Of a stretch of DNA of 64,000 nt, positions 50,375 to 58,370 are shown one piece after another. The position numbers and the translations under genes are program-made. The notes beneath the pieces are model-generated. The model was given only the letters and a program-made list of their open reading frames with translations, was not told the origin of the DNA and searched no databases. Origin of the DNA: Cellulomonas cellasea (lineage in GTDB: Bacteria > Actinomycetota > Actinomycetes > Actinomycetales > Cellulomonadaceae). The DNA is taken from contig NZ_BJLR01000016.1 of NCBI RefSeq assembly GCF_006538745.1, positions 62,001-126,000 of the forward strand, written 5' to 3'. Numbering within the stretch: position 1 is the stretch's first letter; every line of letters begins with the position of its first letter.

Positions 50375-50692
50375 TCAGGGCGAGAGAGGGAGCGGCGCGG
50401 GACCGGTGAACGAGATCGGCGTGCCGGTCGCGCGGGCGTAGGCGATCTCCCTGCTCGTGGACTCGCCGACGTAGCCGCCGGGGTTGACGACGAGGATCCG
50501 GTCGGCAAGGTCGATCTTGCGCAGATGGAGGGCGTCCAGCGCGGCCTTCTGCTGGTCGGTGACCGGCTCGGCCGCCTCGCCCGGCGCGACGACGATGACG
50601 CCGGCGAGGCTCAGGGCGAGGTTCGCCGCACGCATCTCGGCGACGAACCGGGTCGAGCCGCAGAGGCAGACGATCTCGGGTCGGTCGGGCAC
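50375..50692 (-). CDS. Nucleoside 2-deoxyribosyltransferase-like (DUF4406-type)
   Basis: A 105-residue protein. PEIVCLCGSTRFVAEMRAAN, then HLRKIDLADRILVVNPGGYV and ESTSREIAYARATGTPI, are typical of the small Rossmann-like family related to nucleoside deoxyribosyltransferases. It probably binds a nucleotide; activity is unproven. An SD (CGGAGG) precedes the GTG at 50692. Confidence 0.82.
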   Translation of the reverse strand: MPDRPEIVCLCGSTRFVAEMRAANLALSLAGVIVVAPGEAAEPVTDQQKAALDALHLRKIDLADRILVVNPGGYVGESTSREIAYARATGTPISFTGPAPLPLSP

Positions 50693-50800
50693 GGCTCGGT
50701 CCTCCGGTCGAACGGGACGTCGTCAGTCTGCACGCTGACCTCACGGGCGGGCACCCGAGCCATGCCGACCGCGTGCCGATCGGTCGCCGTCGCGCCGCGC

Positions 50801-51274
50801 TCAGAGCAGCAGCTTGGCCATGAAGAGGCAGGGAGTGCCCGGCCACAGGTCGGTGAACTCCTCGAGGCGGAAGAACCCCTGCGCCTCGTAGAACAGGCGG
50901 GTCCGGCGGTAGCCCTCGTCGGGGTGCGCTTCCCCGAGCGTCTTCACGGTCAGCATGCGCGTGCCACGGGCGACGAGATCGCCCTCGACCTCGGCCAGGA
51001 GCGCGCTGCCGACCCCACGGCGGTGCCAGGCGCGCTTCACGGCCATGAGGTGGATCTCGGCCGTCTCGGGGAAGCGCTCCTCGATCAGGACGACGCCGAC
51101 CTGCTCGCCGGCAGGGGAGACGGCGACGTGGTTCGGGAGCGTGGCGGCGGCGGCGACGTAGCTCTCGGTCGCCTCGGGGCGGCCGAACCACTCGGGCAGG
51201 TCCGCCAGGATCGTCCGGACGGCGTCCCGGTCGCCGGGAGTGCGCCGTTCGATCCGCAGGCGGGGCTTCCTCAT
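50801..51274 (-). CDS. GNAT-family acetyltransferase
   Basis: A 157-residue acetyltransferase: RIERRTPGDRDAVRTILADL, then EIHLMAVKRAWHRRGVGSAL (acetyl-CoA loop R-R-x-G-x-G) and RTRLFYEAQGFFRLEEFTDL. It adds acetyl to an unknown amine. TAGCCT at -12 and no SD precede the ATG. Confidence 0.9.
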   Translation of the reverse strand: MRKPRLRIERRTPGDRDAVRTILADLPEWFGRPEATESYVAAAATLPNHVAVSPAGEQVGVVLIEERFPETAEIHLMAVKRAWHRRGVGSALLAEVEGDLVARGTRMLTVKTLGEAHPDEGYRRTRLFYEAQGFFRLEEFTDLWPGTPCLFMAKLLL

Positions 51275-51280
51275 GCGGGG

Positions 51281-51286
51281 AGGCTA
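51281..51286 (-). promoter_or_regulatory. -10 hexamer TAGCCT (leaderless GNAT gene)
   Basis: TAGCCT is six bases before the ATG at 51274, with no SD. Confidence 0.65.
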
Positions 51287-51389
51287 GGGGACGGAGCCCG
51301 GCTCCGGGAGCCACGCGAGGGACGGCGTCCCGACGTCCGCACGCACGACCAGCACCTCTGCCGCCGCGGCGGACGTGGGCGGACGGCTC

Positions 51390-52250
51390 CTAGCTCGCCG
51401 CCGCCGCCACGACGAGCGCCCGCAGCCGGTCCGCCAGGTCCGGGGCCGGCCCTGCGTCGGGGTCGGGCTCGACGGACGACAGGACGAGGCCGGTGAGCAC
51501 GAACACGGGCGTGGACCACTCAGCGAGCCGCGCCGAGCCGTGCGCCGCCATCACGGTCGTGTCGGTCAGCAGGGTGGGGGTGGCGAGGGCCGCGACGAGG
51601 AAGCCCGTGGTCGTCGCGGACAGGGCGCGGGAGACGACGCCGAACCCGGCGGGGCCCGCGAGCGGCGGCACCGGGCGCAGGCCGAACGCGTCGGCCGCGG
51701 CGGCCACGAGCGCGGACCCGCGGGCGGCGACGCGGTCCTCGCTCTCGGTGAGCACCTGCGCGATGCGCGTGCGCAGCTCCTCCGAGCGCAGGCCCACGAA
51801 CGTCGCCTGCAGCCCGAGGTACGTGCGGAACTGGGCCGACCGGGACGCGGCGGCGAGGTCGACGGTGAACGAGAGGCGCAGCAGCTCGACGAGCGCGTCG
51901 TGCGCGCTCGCGGCGTCGGCCGGCCCGTCCCCGAGGGAGTCCGCGAGCGCGTCGACGTCCGCCGCGGCCTCCGCCGCGACGCTGAGTACGGTCGTGCGCC
52001 GGGCGACCTCGACGAGCAGGTCCTGCACGAACGCGTCCCGCGTCGGCCAGCGGCGGTAGGCCGACGTCCGGGAGACGCCCGCGGCGCGGATGACGTCCTC
52101 GAGGCGCACGTCGTCGAGCCCGACGCTCATGCCGTGCTCGGCGAGGGTCGCGAGCGCCGCGTCGAGCATGCGGCGCTCGGTCTCGGTGTCGGTGAGCCGC
52201 TGGCGCGGGCGCAGCGGGGCGCCGGAGGACCGTTGACGGCCGTCGCTCAT
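51390..52250 (-). CDS. TetR-family transcriptional repressor
   Basis: A 286-residue regulator, large for the family (about 200). The helix-turn-helix is MLDAALATLAEHGMSVGLDD with VIRAAGVSRTSAYRRWPTRD. The long C-terminal region is all-helical and ligand-binding; the extra length lies there. It is divergent from a small membrane-protein/deazaflavin-reductase operon with a strong palindrome between, so it most likely represses that operon and itself. AAGGAAGG is the SD before the ATG at 52250. Confidence 0.9.
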   Translation of the reverse strand: MSDGRQRSSGAPLRPRQRLTDTETERRMLDAALATLAEHGMSVGLDDVRLEDVIRAAGVSRTSAYRRWPTRDAFVQDLLVEVARRTTVLSVAAEAAADVDALADSLGDGPADAASAHDALVELLRLSFTVDLAAASRSAQFRTYLGLQATFVGLRSEELRTRIAQVLTESEDRVAARGSALVAAAADAFGLRPVPPLAGPAGFGVVSRALSATTTGFLVAALATPTLLTDTTVMAAHGSARLAEWSTPVFVLTGLVLSSVEPDPDAGPAPDLADRLRALVVAAAAS

Positions 52251-52267
52251 GGGTCTACCTTCCTTGT

Positions 52268-52286
52268 TTGGGACATGGTATCCCAA
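52268..52286. promoter_or_regulatory. TetR-type operator between divergent genes
   Basis: TTGGGA (52268-52273) and TCCCAA (52281-52286) form a perfect inverted repeat with a 7-base centre, between the TetR gene and the operon it faces. An overlapping GGTA-N7-TACC (52277-52291) widens the symmetry. Confidence 0.75.
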
Positions 52287-52304
52287 GTACCAAAGGAGTC
52301 CACC

Positions 52305-52526
52305 GTGCTCGCTGACCTGCCGTCCCACGCCGTCGTCGGCCACCTGGTCGTCATCGTCGCACCGATCGCCGCGCTCCTGCCGCGGGTCCTCGCCCCCGGG
52401 CGCCCCCGAGGCCGGGCCGCGGCCGTGGGGGCCGGAGTCCTCGTGCTCGGCACGCTCGTGACGACCGCGACCACGCTGGTGCAGGCCATGGAGGCCGTCT
52501 GGTCCCACCACCCGGGGTGGTCCTGA
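52305..52526 (+). CDS. Small two-helix membrane protein
   Basis: A 73-residue protein with two hydrophobic helices: HAVVGHLVVIVAPIAALLP and AAAVGAGVLVLGTLVTTATT. It ends AMEAVWSHHPGWS. I do not recognise it, but its position, just after a TetR operator and overlapping the next gene, makes it a real member of a regulated operon. GTG at 52305 has AAAGGAG six bases upstream; an in-frame ATG at 52275 lies inside the operator. Confidence 0.75.
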   Translation: MLADLPSHAVVGHLVVIVAPIAALLPRVLAPGRPRGRAAAVGAGVLVLGTLVTTATTLVQAMEAVWSHHPGWS

Positions 52527-53068
52527 TGGCCGCGCCCGGCCCCGTGACCGCCGAGGAGCCGCGTGGCGGCGCCGCACCTTGGACCCGTGCCAAGCGGTGG
52601 ATGTACCGCGGGGGCCGCCCCGACCGGCTCGCCCGGGCGATGAACCGGCTCAGCGCCTGGATGTTCGAGCGGGGCGTCCTGACGGGCGGCGGACGCGGCG
52701 TCACGCTGCAGGTCCGGGGACGACGCTCCGGCCGGCCCGTCACGTTCCCGCTCGTGCTCGTGCGGCACGACGGCGCCGCCTATCTGGTGTCGATGCTCGG
52801 CCAGGACGCGCAGTGGGTGCGCAACGTGCACGCGGACGACGGCCGGGCCGTCCTGCTGCGGCACGGTCCGCAGCCCGTGCGGCTCGTCGACGTGCCGGTC
52901 GACGAGCGGCCGCCGATCCTCCGGCGCTTCCTCGAGGTCGCCCCCGGCGCCCGGCCGCACGTCGCCGTCGACCGGCACGCACCCGTCGAGGCGTTCGCGG
53001 CGGTCGCCGCGCAGCACCCTGTGTTCCGCGTCGTCCCGCGCGAGCGAGGGGACGACGACGCGCCCTGA
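52526..53068 (+). CDS. Deazaflavin (F420)-dependent nitroreductase-family protein
   Basis: A 180-residue member of the Ddn/DUF385 family: MYRGGRPDRLARAMNRLSAW, VTLQVRGRRSGRPVTFPLVL, AYLVSMLGQDAQWVRNVHAD. Relatives such as mycobacterial Ddn use reduced F420 to reduce quinones or nitro compounds. The ATG shares a base with the stop of the preceding small membrane protein (TGATG), so they are coupled and under the same TetR operator. The membrane partner suggests an activity at the membrane, possibly quinone reduction. Confidence 0.85.
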   Translation: MAAPGPVTAEEPRGGAAPWTRAKRWMYRGGRPDRLARAMNRLSAWMFERGVLTGGGRGVTLQVRGRRSGRPVTFPLVLVRHDGAAYLVSMLGQDAQWVRNVHADDGRAVLLRHGPQPVRLVDVPVDERPPILRRFLEVAPGARPHVAVDRHAPVEAFAAVAAQHPVFRVVPRERGDDDAP

Positions 53069-53078
53069 CGTCGGTCGG

Positions 53079-53169
53079 ACCCGGCCCGCCGCGTGCGCCC
53101 GGGTCGCGCCCCCGTCAGCCCGTGACCCGGCCCGCCGCGTGCCCGCCCGGTCGCGTGCCGTCAGCCCGT
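53079..53169. repeat. Imperfect 45-bp tandem duplication including a gene's 3' end
   Basis: Copy 1 (53079-53123) and copy 2 (53125-53169) share 18 identical bases on the left and 11 on the right, with a slightly shuffled middle. Copy 2's right end is the last codons and stop of the reverse-strand gene at 53161, so copy 1 carries a duplicate of that stop region. Confidence 0.75.
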
Positions 53170-53619
53170 CGTCGTCTCGACCGGCCGGGCCTCGTGCCCC
53201 TCGCGGCCGTGCGTGCGGTTCGACTCCTTCATCTGCGCCTCGTACACGTGGCGGCGGCCGTCCATGAGGCGGTCGCGGACCTCGCGCTCCCAGTGCCGGA
53301 ACGTCGACCAGTACCCCTCGTCGTAGTCCTCGACGATCTGGAACGTCCAGCGGCCCTGCAGCACGTTGCGCCCGACGAGGTCCGCGCGGATCTCGTCGGC
53401 GAGCCCGGGCTCCCCGGCGGCGGCGAGCTTGTCGAGCGCCTCGGCGAGCTCGATGTCCGCGCGGCCGGTGAGCCGGTGGAACGCGTAGAGCATGCCGCGC
53501 GCGTGCTCGGTCACCTCGAGCGCGGCGGTCACGCCGCCGACGGCCTCGACGAGCGCGTCGCTCGCGCCGTCGGGGACGCGGTGGGCGGGGTCCGGGAGGT
53601 CACGGGGGTCGTCAGTCAT
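53161..53619 (-). CDS. Hypothetical alpha-helical protein
   Basis: A 152-residue soluble protein, mostly helical: SDALVEAVGGVTAALEVTEH, YAFHRLTGRADIELAEALDK and DEIRADLVGRNVLQGRWTFQ. It ends with an acidic-to-basic tail. Similar proteins occur in actinobacteria but have no role assigned that I know. ATG at 53619 has GACGAT seven bases upstream. Confidence 0.7.
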   Translation of the reverse strand: MTDDPRDLPDPAHRVPDGASDALVEAVGGVTAALEVTEHARGMLYAFHRLTGRADIELAEALDKLAAAGEPGLADEIRADLVGRNVLQGRWTFQIVEDYDEGYWSTFRHWEREVRDRLMDGRRHVYEAQMKESNRTHGREGHEARPVETTTG

Positions 53620-53698
53620 GCGAGCCATCGTCCGACGGCGGCCCGCGGCTCGCACCCGGAGAGGGTGCGGGCCGCCGGACCCGGCCCTGGAGCGACGA

Positions 53699-53726
53699 AC
53701 GCCCCGCACCGGAGGGTGCGGGGCGT
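53699..53726 (-). terminator. Strong hairpin after the Ddn-like gene
   Basis: A perfect 12-bp stem (ACGCCCCGCACC / GGTGCGGGGCGT) with a GGAG loop lies 23 bases past the stop at 53750. A smaller related stem CGCACCC-N5-GGGTGCG (53651-53669) follows. Confidence 0.8.
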
Positions 53727-53749
53727 CGCGGTCGGTCGGGAGGCCGTGG

Positions 53750-54190
53750 TCAGTCCTCGATCGGCGTCAGGACGAACACCGGGATCTCGCGGTCGGTCTT
53801 CGTCTGGTACTCGGCGTAGTCGGGCCATGCGGCGACGGCCCGCTCCCACCACGCCACCCGCTCGTCGCCCGTCGCCACGTGCGCGAGGTAGTCGCGCCGG
53901 ACCGGGCCGTCCTGCAGCTCGACGTGCGGGTGCTTGACGAGGTTGTAGTACCAGACGGGGTGCTCGGGGGCACCGCCCTTCGACGCGACGACGGCGTACT
54001 CGCCCTCGTGCTCGACCCGCATGAGCGGGGTCTTGCGCAGCTTGCCGGACGTCGCGCCGACCGAGGTCAGCAGGATGATCGGCTTGCCGCGCAGCGTGTT
54101 GGCCTTCGTCCCGCCGGAGGCCTCGAACTCCTCGGCCTGCTTGCGGGCCCAGTCGGACGGGCTCGGGGCGTACTCACCAGTGAGGGGCAT
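53750..54190 (-). CDS. Deazaflavin (F420)-dependent nitroreductase-family protein
   Basis: A 146-residue Ddn/DUF385-family protein: [60 protein letters not shown]. The residues around GxxSGKxRxTPLMRV bind the F420 phosphates. It is probably a separate F420 reductase, as this copy is only distantly like the one at 52526. The substrate is unknown; menaquinone and nitro compounds are known for relatives. Confidence 0.9.
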   Translation of the reverse strand: MPLTGEYAPSPSDWARKQAEEFEASGGTKANTLRGKPIILLTSVGATSGKLRKTPLMRVEHEGEYAVVASKGGAPEHPVWYYNLVKHPHVELQDGPVRRDYLAHVATGDERVAWWERAVAAWPDYAEYQTKTDREIPVFVLTPIED

Positions 54191-54383
54191 GTCTGCGACA
54201 ACGGACGTGCGCCCGGGAGCATTCCCGCCGCCGCGAACCGCCGCAAACCGCCAGCGAACCGCCGGCGCCTCGCGGCCCGGCGATCGCGACCGGATGAAAT
54301 TACCGGGGCATTCCCGGCGCTGGTCTACCGGATCCGGGACGCGGTGGTGACGCTGAGCGCTCGACTCGGCTCAAGGGGGAACC

Positions 54384-55271
54384 GTGAACAGTGGGGTGCA
54401 GTGGGGGGTCCGCGCGATCAGCGCGGCGGTGCTCGGGATCCTGGGGGTCGGCACGCTCGCCGTCCCGGGTGCGACAGCGGCGGCAGAACAGCCGACGACG
54501 CTGTGCACCGACCTGTGGAACCAGCGCGAGGGCATCGTGGCGAACGTCGAGGTCGTCGGCGACCTGATCGTCGACGGGAGCTGTTACATGCTGCGCTCGT
54601 CGGTCACCGGGGACGTCGTCGTCCCGGACGGGTTGGGCGTCGTGCTGAGCGAGGTCGTCGTCGACGGCGACGTGCGTGTGAGCGGGCGAGCGGCGCTCGA
54701 GTTGTCCATCGTCGGCGGCGCGGTCGAGCTCGACGGGGCCGGCACCGCGTCGCTGCGGGTCGAGGGCGGCACCGTGCGCGACGTCGGGGGGCTGGCCCGC
54801 GAGGTCACCTTCGCGTGGGGGGCGCGACTCACCGGGACCTACGACGTCACCGCGAGCGAGATGCACCGCTTGCAGGGCAGCACGTTCGTCGGTCCCGTGA
54901 CGGCCCGGGGCGGACGGCTGCTCACGCACGGCTCGACCTTCGCCGACGTGACCGCCGTCGGCTCGCGGGACGCCATCGTGTGCCGCACCACCGTCACCGG
55001 CGACCTCACCGTGACGGCGCTGGCGGACTACGCCCGCATCGGGCTCGAGGGGCGGGAGCGGTGCGGCGTCACGATCGGCGGGTCGCTGGTCCTGCGGGAC
55101 AACCCGCACAGCGTCGACCTCGGCGAGGTCGCCATCGCCCGTGACCTCGTCTGCGTGCGCAACAGCGGCCCCCGCGTGGTCTCCGGGACGCCGGCGTTCA
55201 CCGAGGGCTCCCGCGTCACGGTCGGCCGCGTGACCTACGGCGACTGCTGGTACGAGTGGGTCTGGATCTGA
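54384..55271 (+). CDS. Secreted repeat protein, paralogue of the one at 18640
   Basis: A 295-residue exported protein. Its signal peptide is MNSGVQWGVRAISAAVLGIL through GATAAA. The mature part repeats V-x-G-D-(V/L)-x-V strands: VEVVGDLIVDGSCYMLRS, SVTGDVVVPDG, VVVDGDVRVSGRAALELS, TTVTGDLTVTALADYARI. Cysteines occur in LCTDLW, GSCYML, VCRTTV, ERCGV, VCVRN and GDCWY, so several disulfides are likely. It is a solenoid-like paralogue of the gene at 18640. GTG at 54384 has AAGGGGG as SD. Function unknown. Confidence 0.78.
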   Translation: MNSGVQWGVRAISAAVLGILGVGTLAVPGATAAAEQPTTLCTDLWNQREGIVANVEVVGDLIVDGSCYMLRSSVTGDVVVPDGLGVVLSEVVVDGDVRVSGRAALELSIVGGAVELDGAGTASLRVEGGTVRDVGGLAREVTFAWGARLTGTYDVTASEMHRLQGSTFVGPVTARGGRLLTHGSTFADVTAVGSRDAIVCRTTVTGDLTVTALADYARIGLEGRERCGVTIGGSLVLRDNPHSVDLGEVAIARDLVCVRNSGPRVVSGTPAFTEGSRVTVGRVTYGDCWYEWVWI

Positions 55272-55344
55272 GGACCCGGCACGCGCGCCGAGCGGCCCGG
55301 CGCACGGGGCGACGGGCCGCTCGGACCGGGCGGTCAGCGGGCGG

Positions 55345-56304
55345 TCAGCTCGCCGGCGGGATGGGCCCGTAGACCGGCTGGACCTCGGCCATCTCGATGT
55401 CCGCGGTCGCCTGGATGAGCGCGAGCAGCTCCGGGTCGGCGCCCGGCGCGAACTCCTCGAACCGCTCCTCGGCGATCGTCATCGGCACACCGGCGGGGGC
55501 CTGCTCGGTCGCGTCGAGCTCGGTGCCGTCGTTCGAGGGCGACATGCCGCGGAAGATCTTCCCGGCCTCCGACTGGCTCGTCAGGTCGAACGAGTACTGC
55601 TTGCTCTGCAACCCGAGGTCGAGGAGCTTCTTGACCTCGGGGAACTGCTCGGCGTTGGTCTTCGGGATCGGCAGCGTCTTCTTCCAGTCGACGCCGAGGG
55701 TCTCGAGGGCCTTCGCGTACGCGTTCTCGTGCGCCTGGTCGCGGACGATCAGGTAGGAGATCGTCGAGCGCGCCGTCTTGTTGTCCGTCATCTCGTAGAT
55801 CCGGCACTTCTGCAGGCGGCCGGTCGACTCGAGCATGAGGTTGTAGAGCAGGTCGAGCACGAGGTTGCCCGAGTTGTACACGTAGCTGCCGCTCCACGGG
55901 TTGCCCGCGGCGTCCACCGGCAGCGCGCCCTGGGCAGCCACGAGGTAGTGGTGGATGTTGCTCTGGTGCGTCGCGATCTCGAGCGGCGTCTTGCCGCCGG
56001 CACCCGGCTGGTCGAGCGGGTCCGTCTTCTTGCCCTGGTACCGCGGCGAGCCGTCGAGGAGCCGCGAGATCGTCGTCCCGATGAGCTCGACGTGGCTGAT
56101 CTCCTCCGTGCCGATGCCCTGGAGCAGGTCCTTGTAGGGCTTCCCGGCGGGCCCACGGAAGTTGATGCTCTGGAACAGGTACTGCATCATCGTGCGCATC
56201 TCGCCGAACTGGCCGCCGAGCCCCTCCTGGAGCGCGTTCGCGGCAGCGGGGTCCGGCTCGTCCGGGATGATCTCGTTGATCAGGCGCTGAACGTGCAGGT
56301 ACAT
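55345..56304 (-). CDS. Manganese catalase
   Basis: A 319-residue di-manganese catalase of the ferritin-like fold. It starts MYLHVQRLINEIIPDEPDPA. The metal ligands are in QEGLGGQFGEMRTMMQYLFQ (Glu), GIGTEEISHVELIGTTISRL (Glu, His), and the second pair ENAYAKALE. It breaks hydrogen peroxide without haem. The C-terminus is Pro-rich. AGAGGAC is the SD before ATG at 56304. A hairpin and an inverted repeat (56457-56522) lie in the 304-bp region shared with the divergent beta-helix gene. Confidence 0.93.
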   Translation of the reverse strand: MYLHVQRLINEIIPDEPDPAAANALQEGLGGQFGEMRTMMQYLFQSINFRGPAGKPYKDLLQGIGTEEISHVELIGTTISRLLDGSPRYQGKKTDPLDQPGAGGKTPLEIATHQSNIHHYLVAAQGALPVDAAGNPWSGSYVYNSGNLVLDLLYNLMLESTGRLQKCRIYEMTDNKTARSTISYLIVRDQAHENAYAKALETLGVDWKKTLPIPKTNAEQFPEVKKLLDLGLQSKQYSFDLTSQSEAGKIFRGMSPSNDGTELDATEQAPAGVPMTIAEERFEEFAPGADPELLALIQATADIEMAEVQPVYGPIPPAS

Positions 56305-56456
56305 GCGGGTGTCCTCTGTTCGAGGCGGTGCGGCCGCGCGTCTGGACCGCCCTGGCGACGCTAGGCGCGGGTCGGACGCGTCGCCACTGGGGACGTCTGC
56401 GGGCGCCGCGGCAGGTCGGCGCCCGCGCCGCCCCGGAGCGCCGCGGCACCTTCGGG

Positions 56457-56522
56457 CCGAGGTGGCTGCACCTCGGGGCACGCCGAGCCGGATCCCGGTG
56501 CGGGTTCCCTACTGTCGGGAAC
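56457..56522. promoter_or_regulatory. Hairpin and inverted repeat between divergent genes
   Basis: CCGAGGTG-GCTG-CACCTCGG (56457-56476) is a perfect 8-bp stem. GTTCCC (56504-56509) and GGGAAC (56517-56522) form an inverted repeat. Both lie in the 304-bp spacer between the Mn-catalase and the beta-helix gene; nothing else is seen in it. They may be regulatory sites. Confidence 0.45.
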
Positions 56523-56608
56523 GGCTCGGCCCACTGCGCCGGGCCGGTCGCCGGGCCGCGGTGATGCGTCGGGACCGGTGACCGCTCGAGCACGACGAGG
56601 GGGACCCG

Positions 56609-57685
56609 ATGCACCTGACCACGACGGCGGGGCTCGCGCTCGCGCTGACGCTCTCGCTCAGCCCGACGCCCACGCCCAGCCCGACGACGGACCCGACGCC
56701 GCAGCAGCCCGCGTGCGGCGCGACCCTCACGACCGACACGACCCTCACCGAGGACCTGGTCTGCGCGTCGGGCGACGGTCTGCGGCTGGTCGGTCCGATC
56801 ACGCTCGACCTGGGCGGTCACACCGTCCGTGGACCGGGCGCGGACGGTGGCACCGGCATCCTGTTCGACAACGCCACGAACCAGGTCGTCCGCAACGGCA
56901 CCGTCGAGCGGTGGGGCTCGGGGATCAAGGGCTGGAACGAGTTCCCCGAGGGCTCGGTCGTCGCGACCACGCTGAGCGAGCTCCTCGTGCGCGAGAACGA
57001 CGACGGCGTCACGGGCTTCACCGCCGAGCTCGACATCACACGCTCCCGGTTCACGGACAACACGACCGGCCTCCGCTCCGCGCTCTGGACGAGCGCGCGG
57101 GTCGACCGGTCGACGTTCGCGCGGAACGGGTTCGCGGTGCACAGCGGGGCGCAGGTCGCCATCACGGGCTCGACCTTCATCGACAACGACGTGGCGCTGA
57201 GCGCGACCGACGGCGCCGTCGACGTGACGTCGTCACGTTTCGCCCGGAACACCACGACCGCGTCCGAGCACGGCGGTGACCTCATCCTCACCGACAACAC
57301 CGTCACGGACAGCGAGGTCGGGGTCACGGGCGGGTTGTTCGGGCACACCGTCCTCACGTCGAACACGTTCCGTCGCAACGTCGTCGCCGTGGACGTCGTC
57401 GACACCATGACCCTGCGCCGCAACGACTTCGTCGGGAACGACACGGCCGTGCGCGCGGTGGACCCGAACGAGGTAGGTGCGATCGCCGACCTCGACGGCG
57501 ACACCTTCCGGCGCAACGGGGACGCGGTCTACGCGACGGCCTTCGCGCGGATCGCGAACGTCACCGCGGTGCGGAACACCGGGTGGGGGATCTACGCGCC
57601 GAACGCGGCCGACGGGGGCGGCAACGTCGCACGGGGGAACGGGAACGAGCCGCAGTGCGTCGGGGTGGTGTGCAGCGCGAGGTGA
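56609..57685 (+). CDS. Secreted right-handed beta-helix protein
   Basis: A 358-residue exported protein. A signal peptide (MHLTTTAGLALALTLSLSPT) is followed by a Pro/Thr stretch. The body is a parallel beta-helix: LDLGGHTVRGPGADGGTGIL, then NQVVRNGTVERWGSGIKGWN, ITRSRFTDNTTGLRSALW and ITGSTFIDNDVALSATDG, the NosD/pectate-lyase-like repeat with N-rich turns. No catalytic triad is clear, so it may bind or cleave polysaccharide. A GAGGGGG SD precedes the ATG. It is unlike the 18640/54384 pair in repeat pattern. Confidence 0.85.
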   Translation: MHLTTTAGLALALTLSLSPTPTPSPTTDPTPQQPACGATLTTDTTLTEDLVCASGDGLRLVGPITLDLGGHTVRGPGADGGTGILFDNATNQVVRNGTVERWGSGIKGWNEFPEGSVVATTLSELLVRENDDGVTGFTAELDITRSRFTDNTTGLRSALWTSARVDRSTFARNGFAVHSGAQVAITGSTFIDNDVALSATDGAVDVTSSRFARNTTTASEHGGDLILTDNTVTDSEVGVTGGLFGHTVLTSNTFRRNVVAVDVVDTMTLRRNDFVGNDTAVRAVDPNEVGAIADLDGDTFRRNGDAVYATAFARIANVTAVRNTGWGIYAPNAADGGGNVARGNGNEPQCVGVVCSAR

Positions 57686-57773
57686 GCGGCGTGGAGCGCA
57701 CGCCTGGCGGGTCGCGCCCGCCGGGGACGAGGATGCGGGTGCGGCGCGTCGCCGCACCGACGAGGAGGTCCAC

Positions 57774-58370
57774 GTGCCGCACCCGGCCGAACCCCACCGG
57801 CGCCCCCGCGTCGATCCGGAGGGCGGCGACGGCCACACCGGTGAGCGCGCACGCAGCGCGGCTGCGGGCGGACCCGTGGCCGACGCGGTCCCGGCCGGGC
57901 GGCGCGAGCGTGACGCGCACACGTCCGGTGACCCGCGCCGGCTGGTGCGGGTCCCGCGCGTGGTCCTCGCGGTCGCCGGGGTGGTGGTGCTGGTCTGGCT
58001 GACCGCGCCGCTCGAGCTCGACGGCGTCGTGCACTGGCGGCGGGAGGCGTGGCTCGTCGTCGGCGCCGGTGCGCTCGTCACGGCGATCCCCGGTGGGCTC
58101 GTCGAGGGTGCGCTCGCGCGGTGGGCGCACCGGGCGGCCGTCGTCGTGTGGCTCGCGGTGTTCGGGTTCTTCGCGCTCTGGGCGCCCGTGCTGGTGTCGA
58201 GCCGGTGGGTCGAGGGCGACGGCGCCCGGCTGCCGACGTCGGGCCTCGGGGTCGCCGTGCTCGGGTGGCTGCTCGCGCTGGGTGTCGAGCACGGCGTCGC
58301 CCGCGGCGTCCTCGCGCTGACGGCACGCGCGTCGGGCACCCGGGCGCCGGCGTCCCGGGGTGCGGCCTGA
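57774..58370 (+). CDS. Membrane protein, unknown function
   Basis: A 198-residue protein. The first 60 residues are cytoplasmic and charged (VPHPAEPHRRPRVDPEGGDG). Four hydrophobic helices follow: VPRVVLAVAGVVVLVWLT, WLVVGAGALVTAIPGGLV, AAVVVWLAVFGFFALWAPVL and GVAVLGWLLALGVEHGV. No family is recognised. AGGAGG before the GTG at 57774 supports the start. Its TGA overlaps the CTG codon that begins the next gene (CTGA). Confidence 0.75.
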   Translation: MPHPAEPHRRPRVDPEGGDGHTGERARSAAAGGPVADAVPAGRRERDAHTSGDPRRLVRVPRVVLAVAGVVVLVWLTAPLELDGVVHWRREAWLVVGAGALVTAIPGGLVEGALARWAHRAAVVVWLAVFGFFALWAPVLVSSRWVEGDGARLPTSGLGVAVLGWLLALGVEHGVARGVLALTARASGTRAPASRGAA

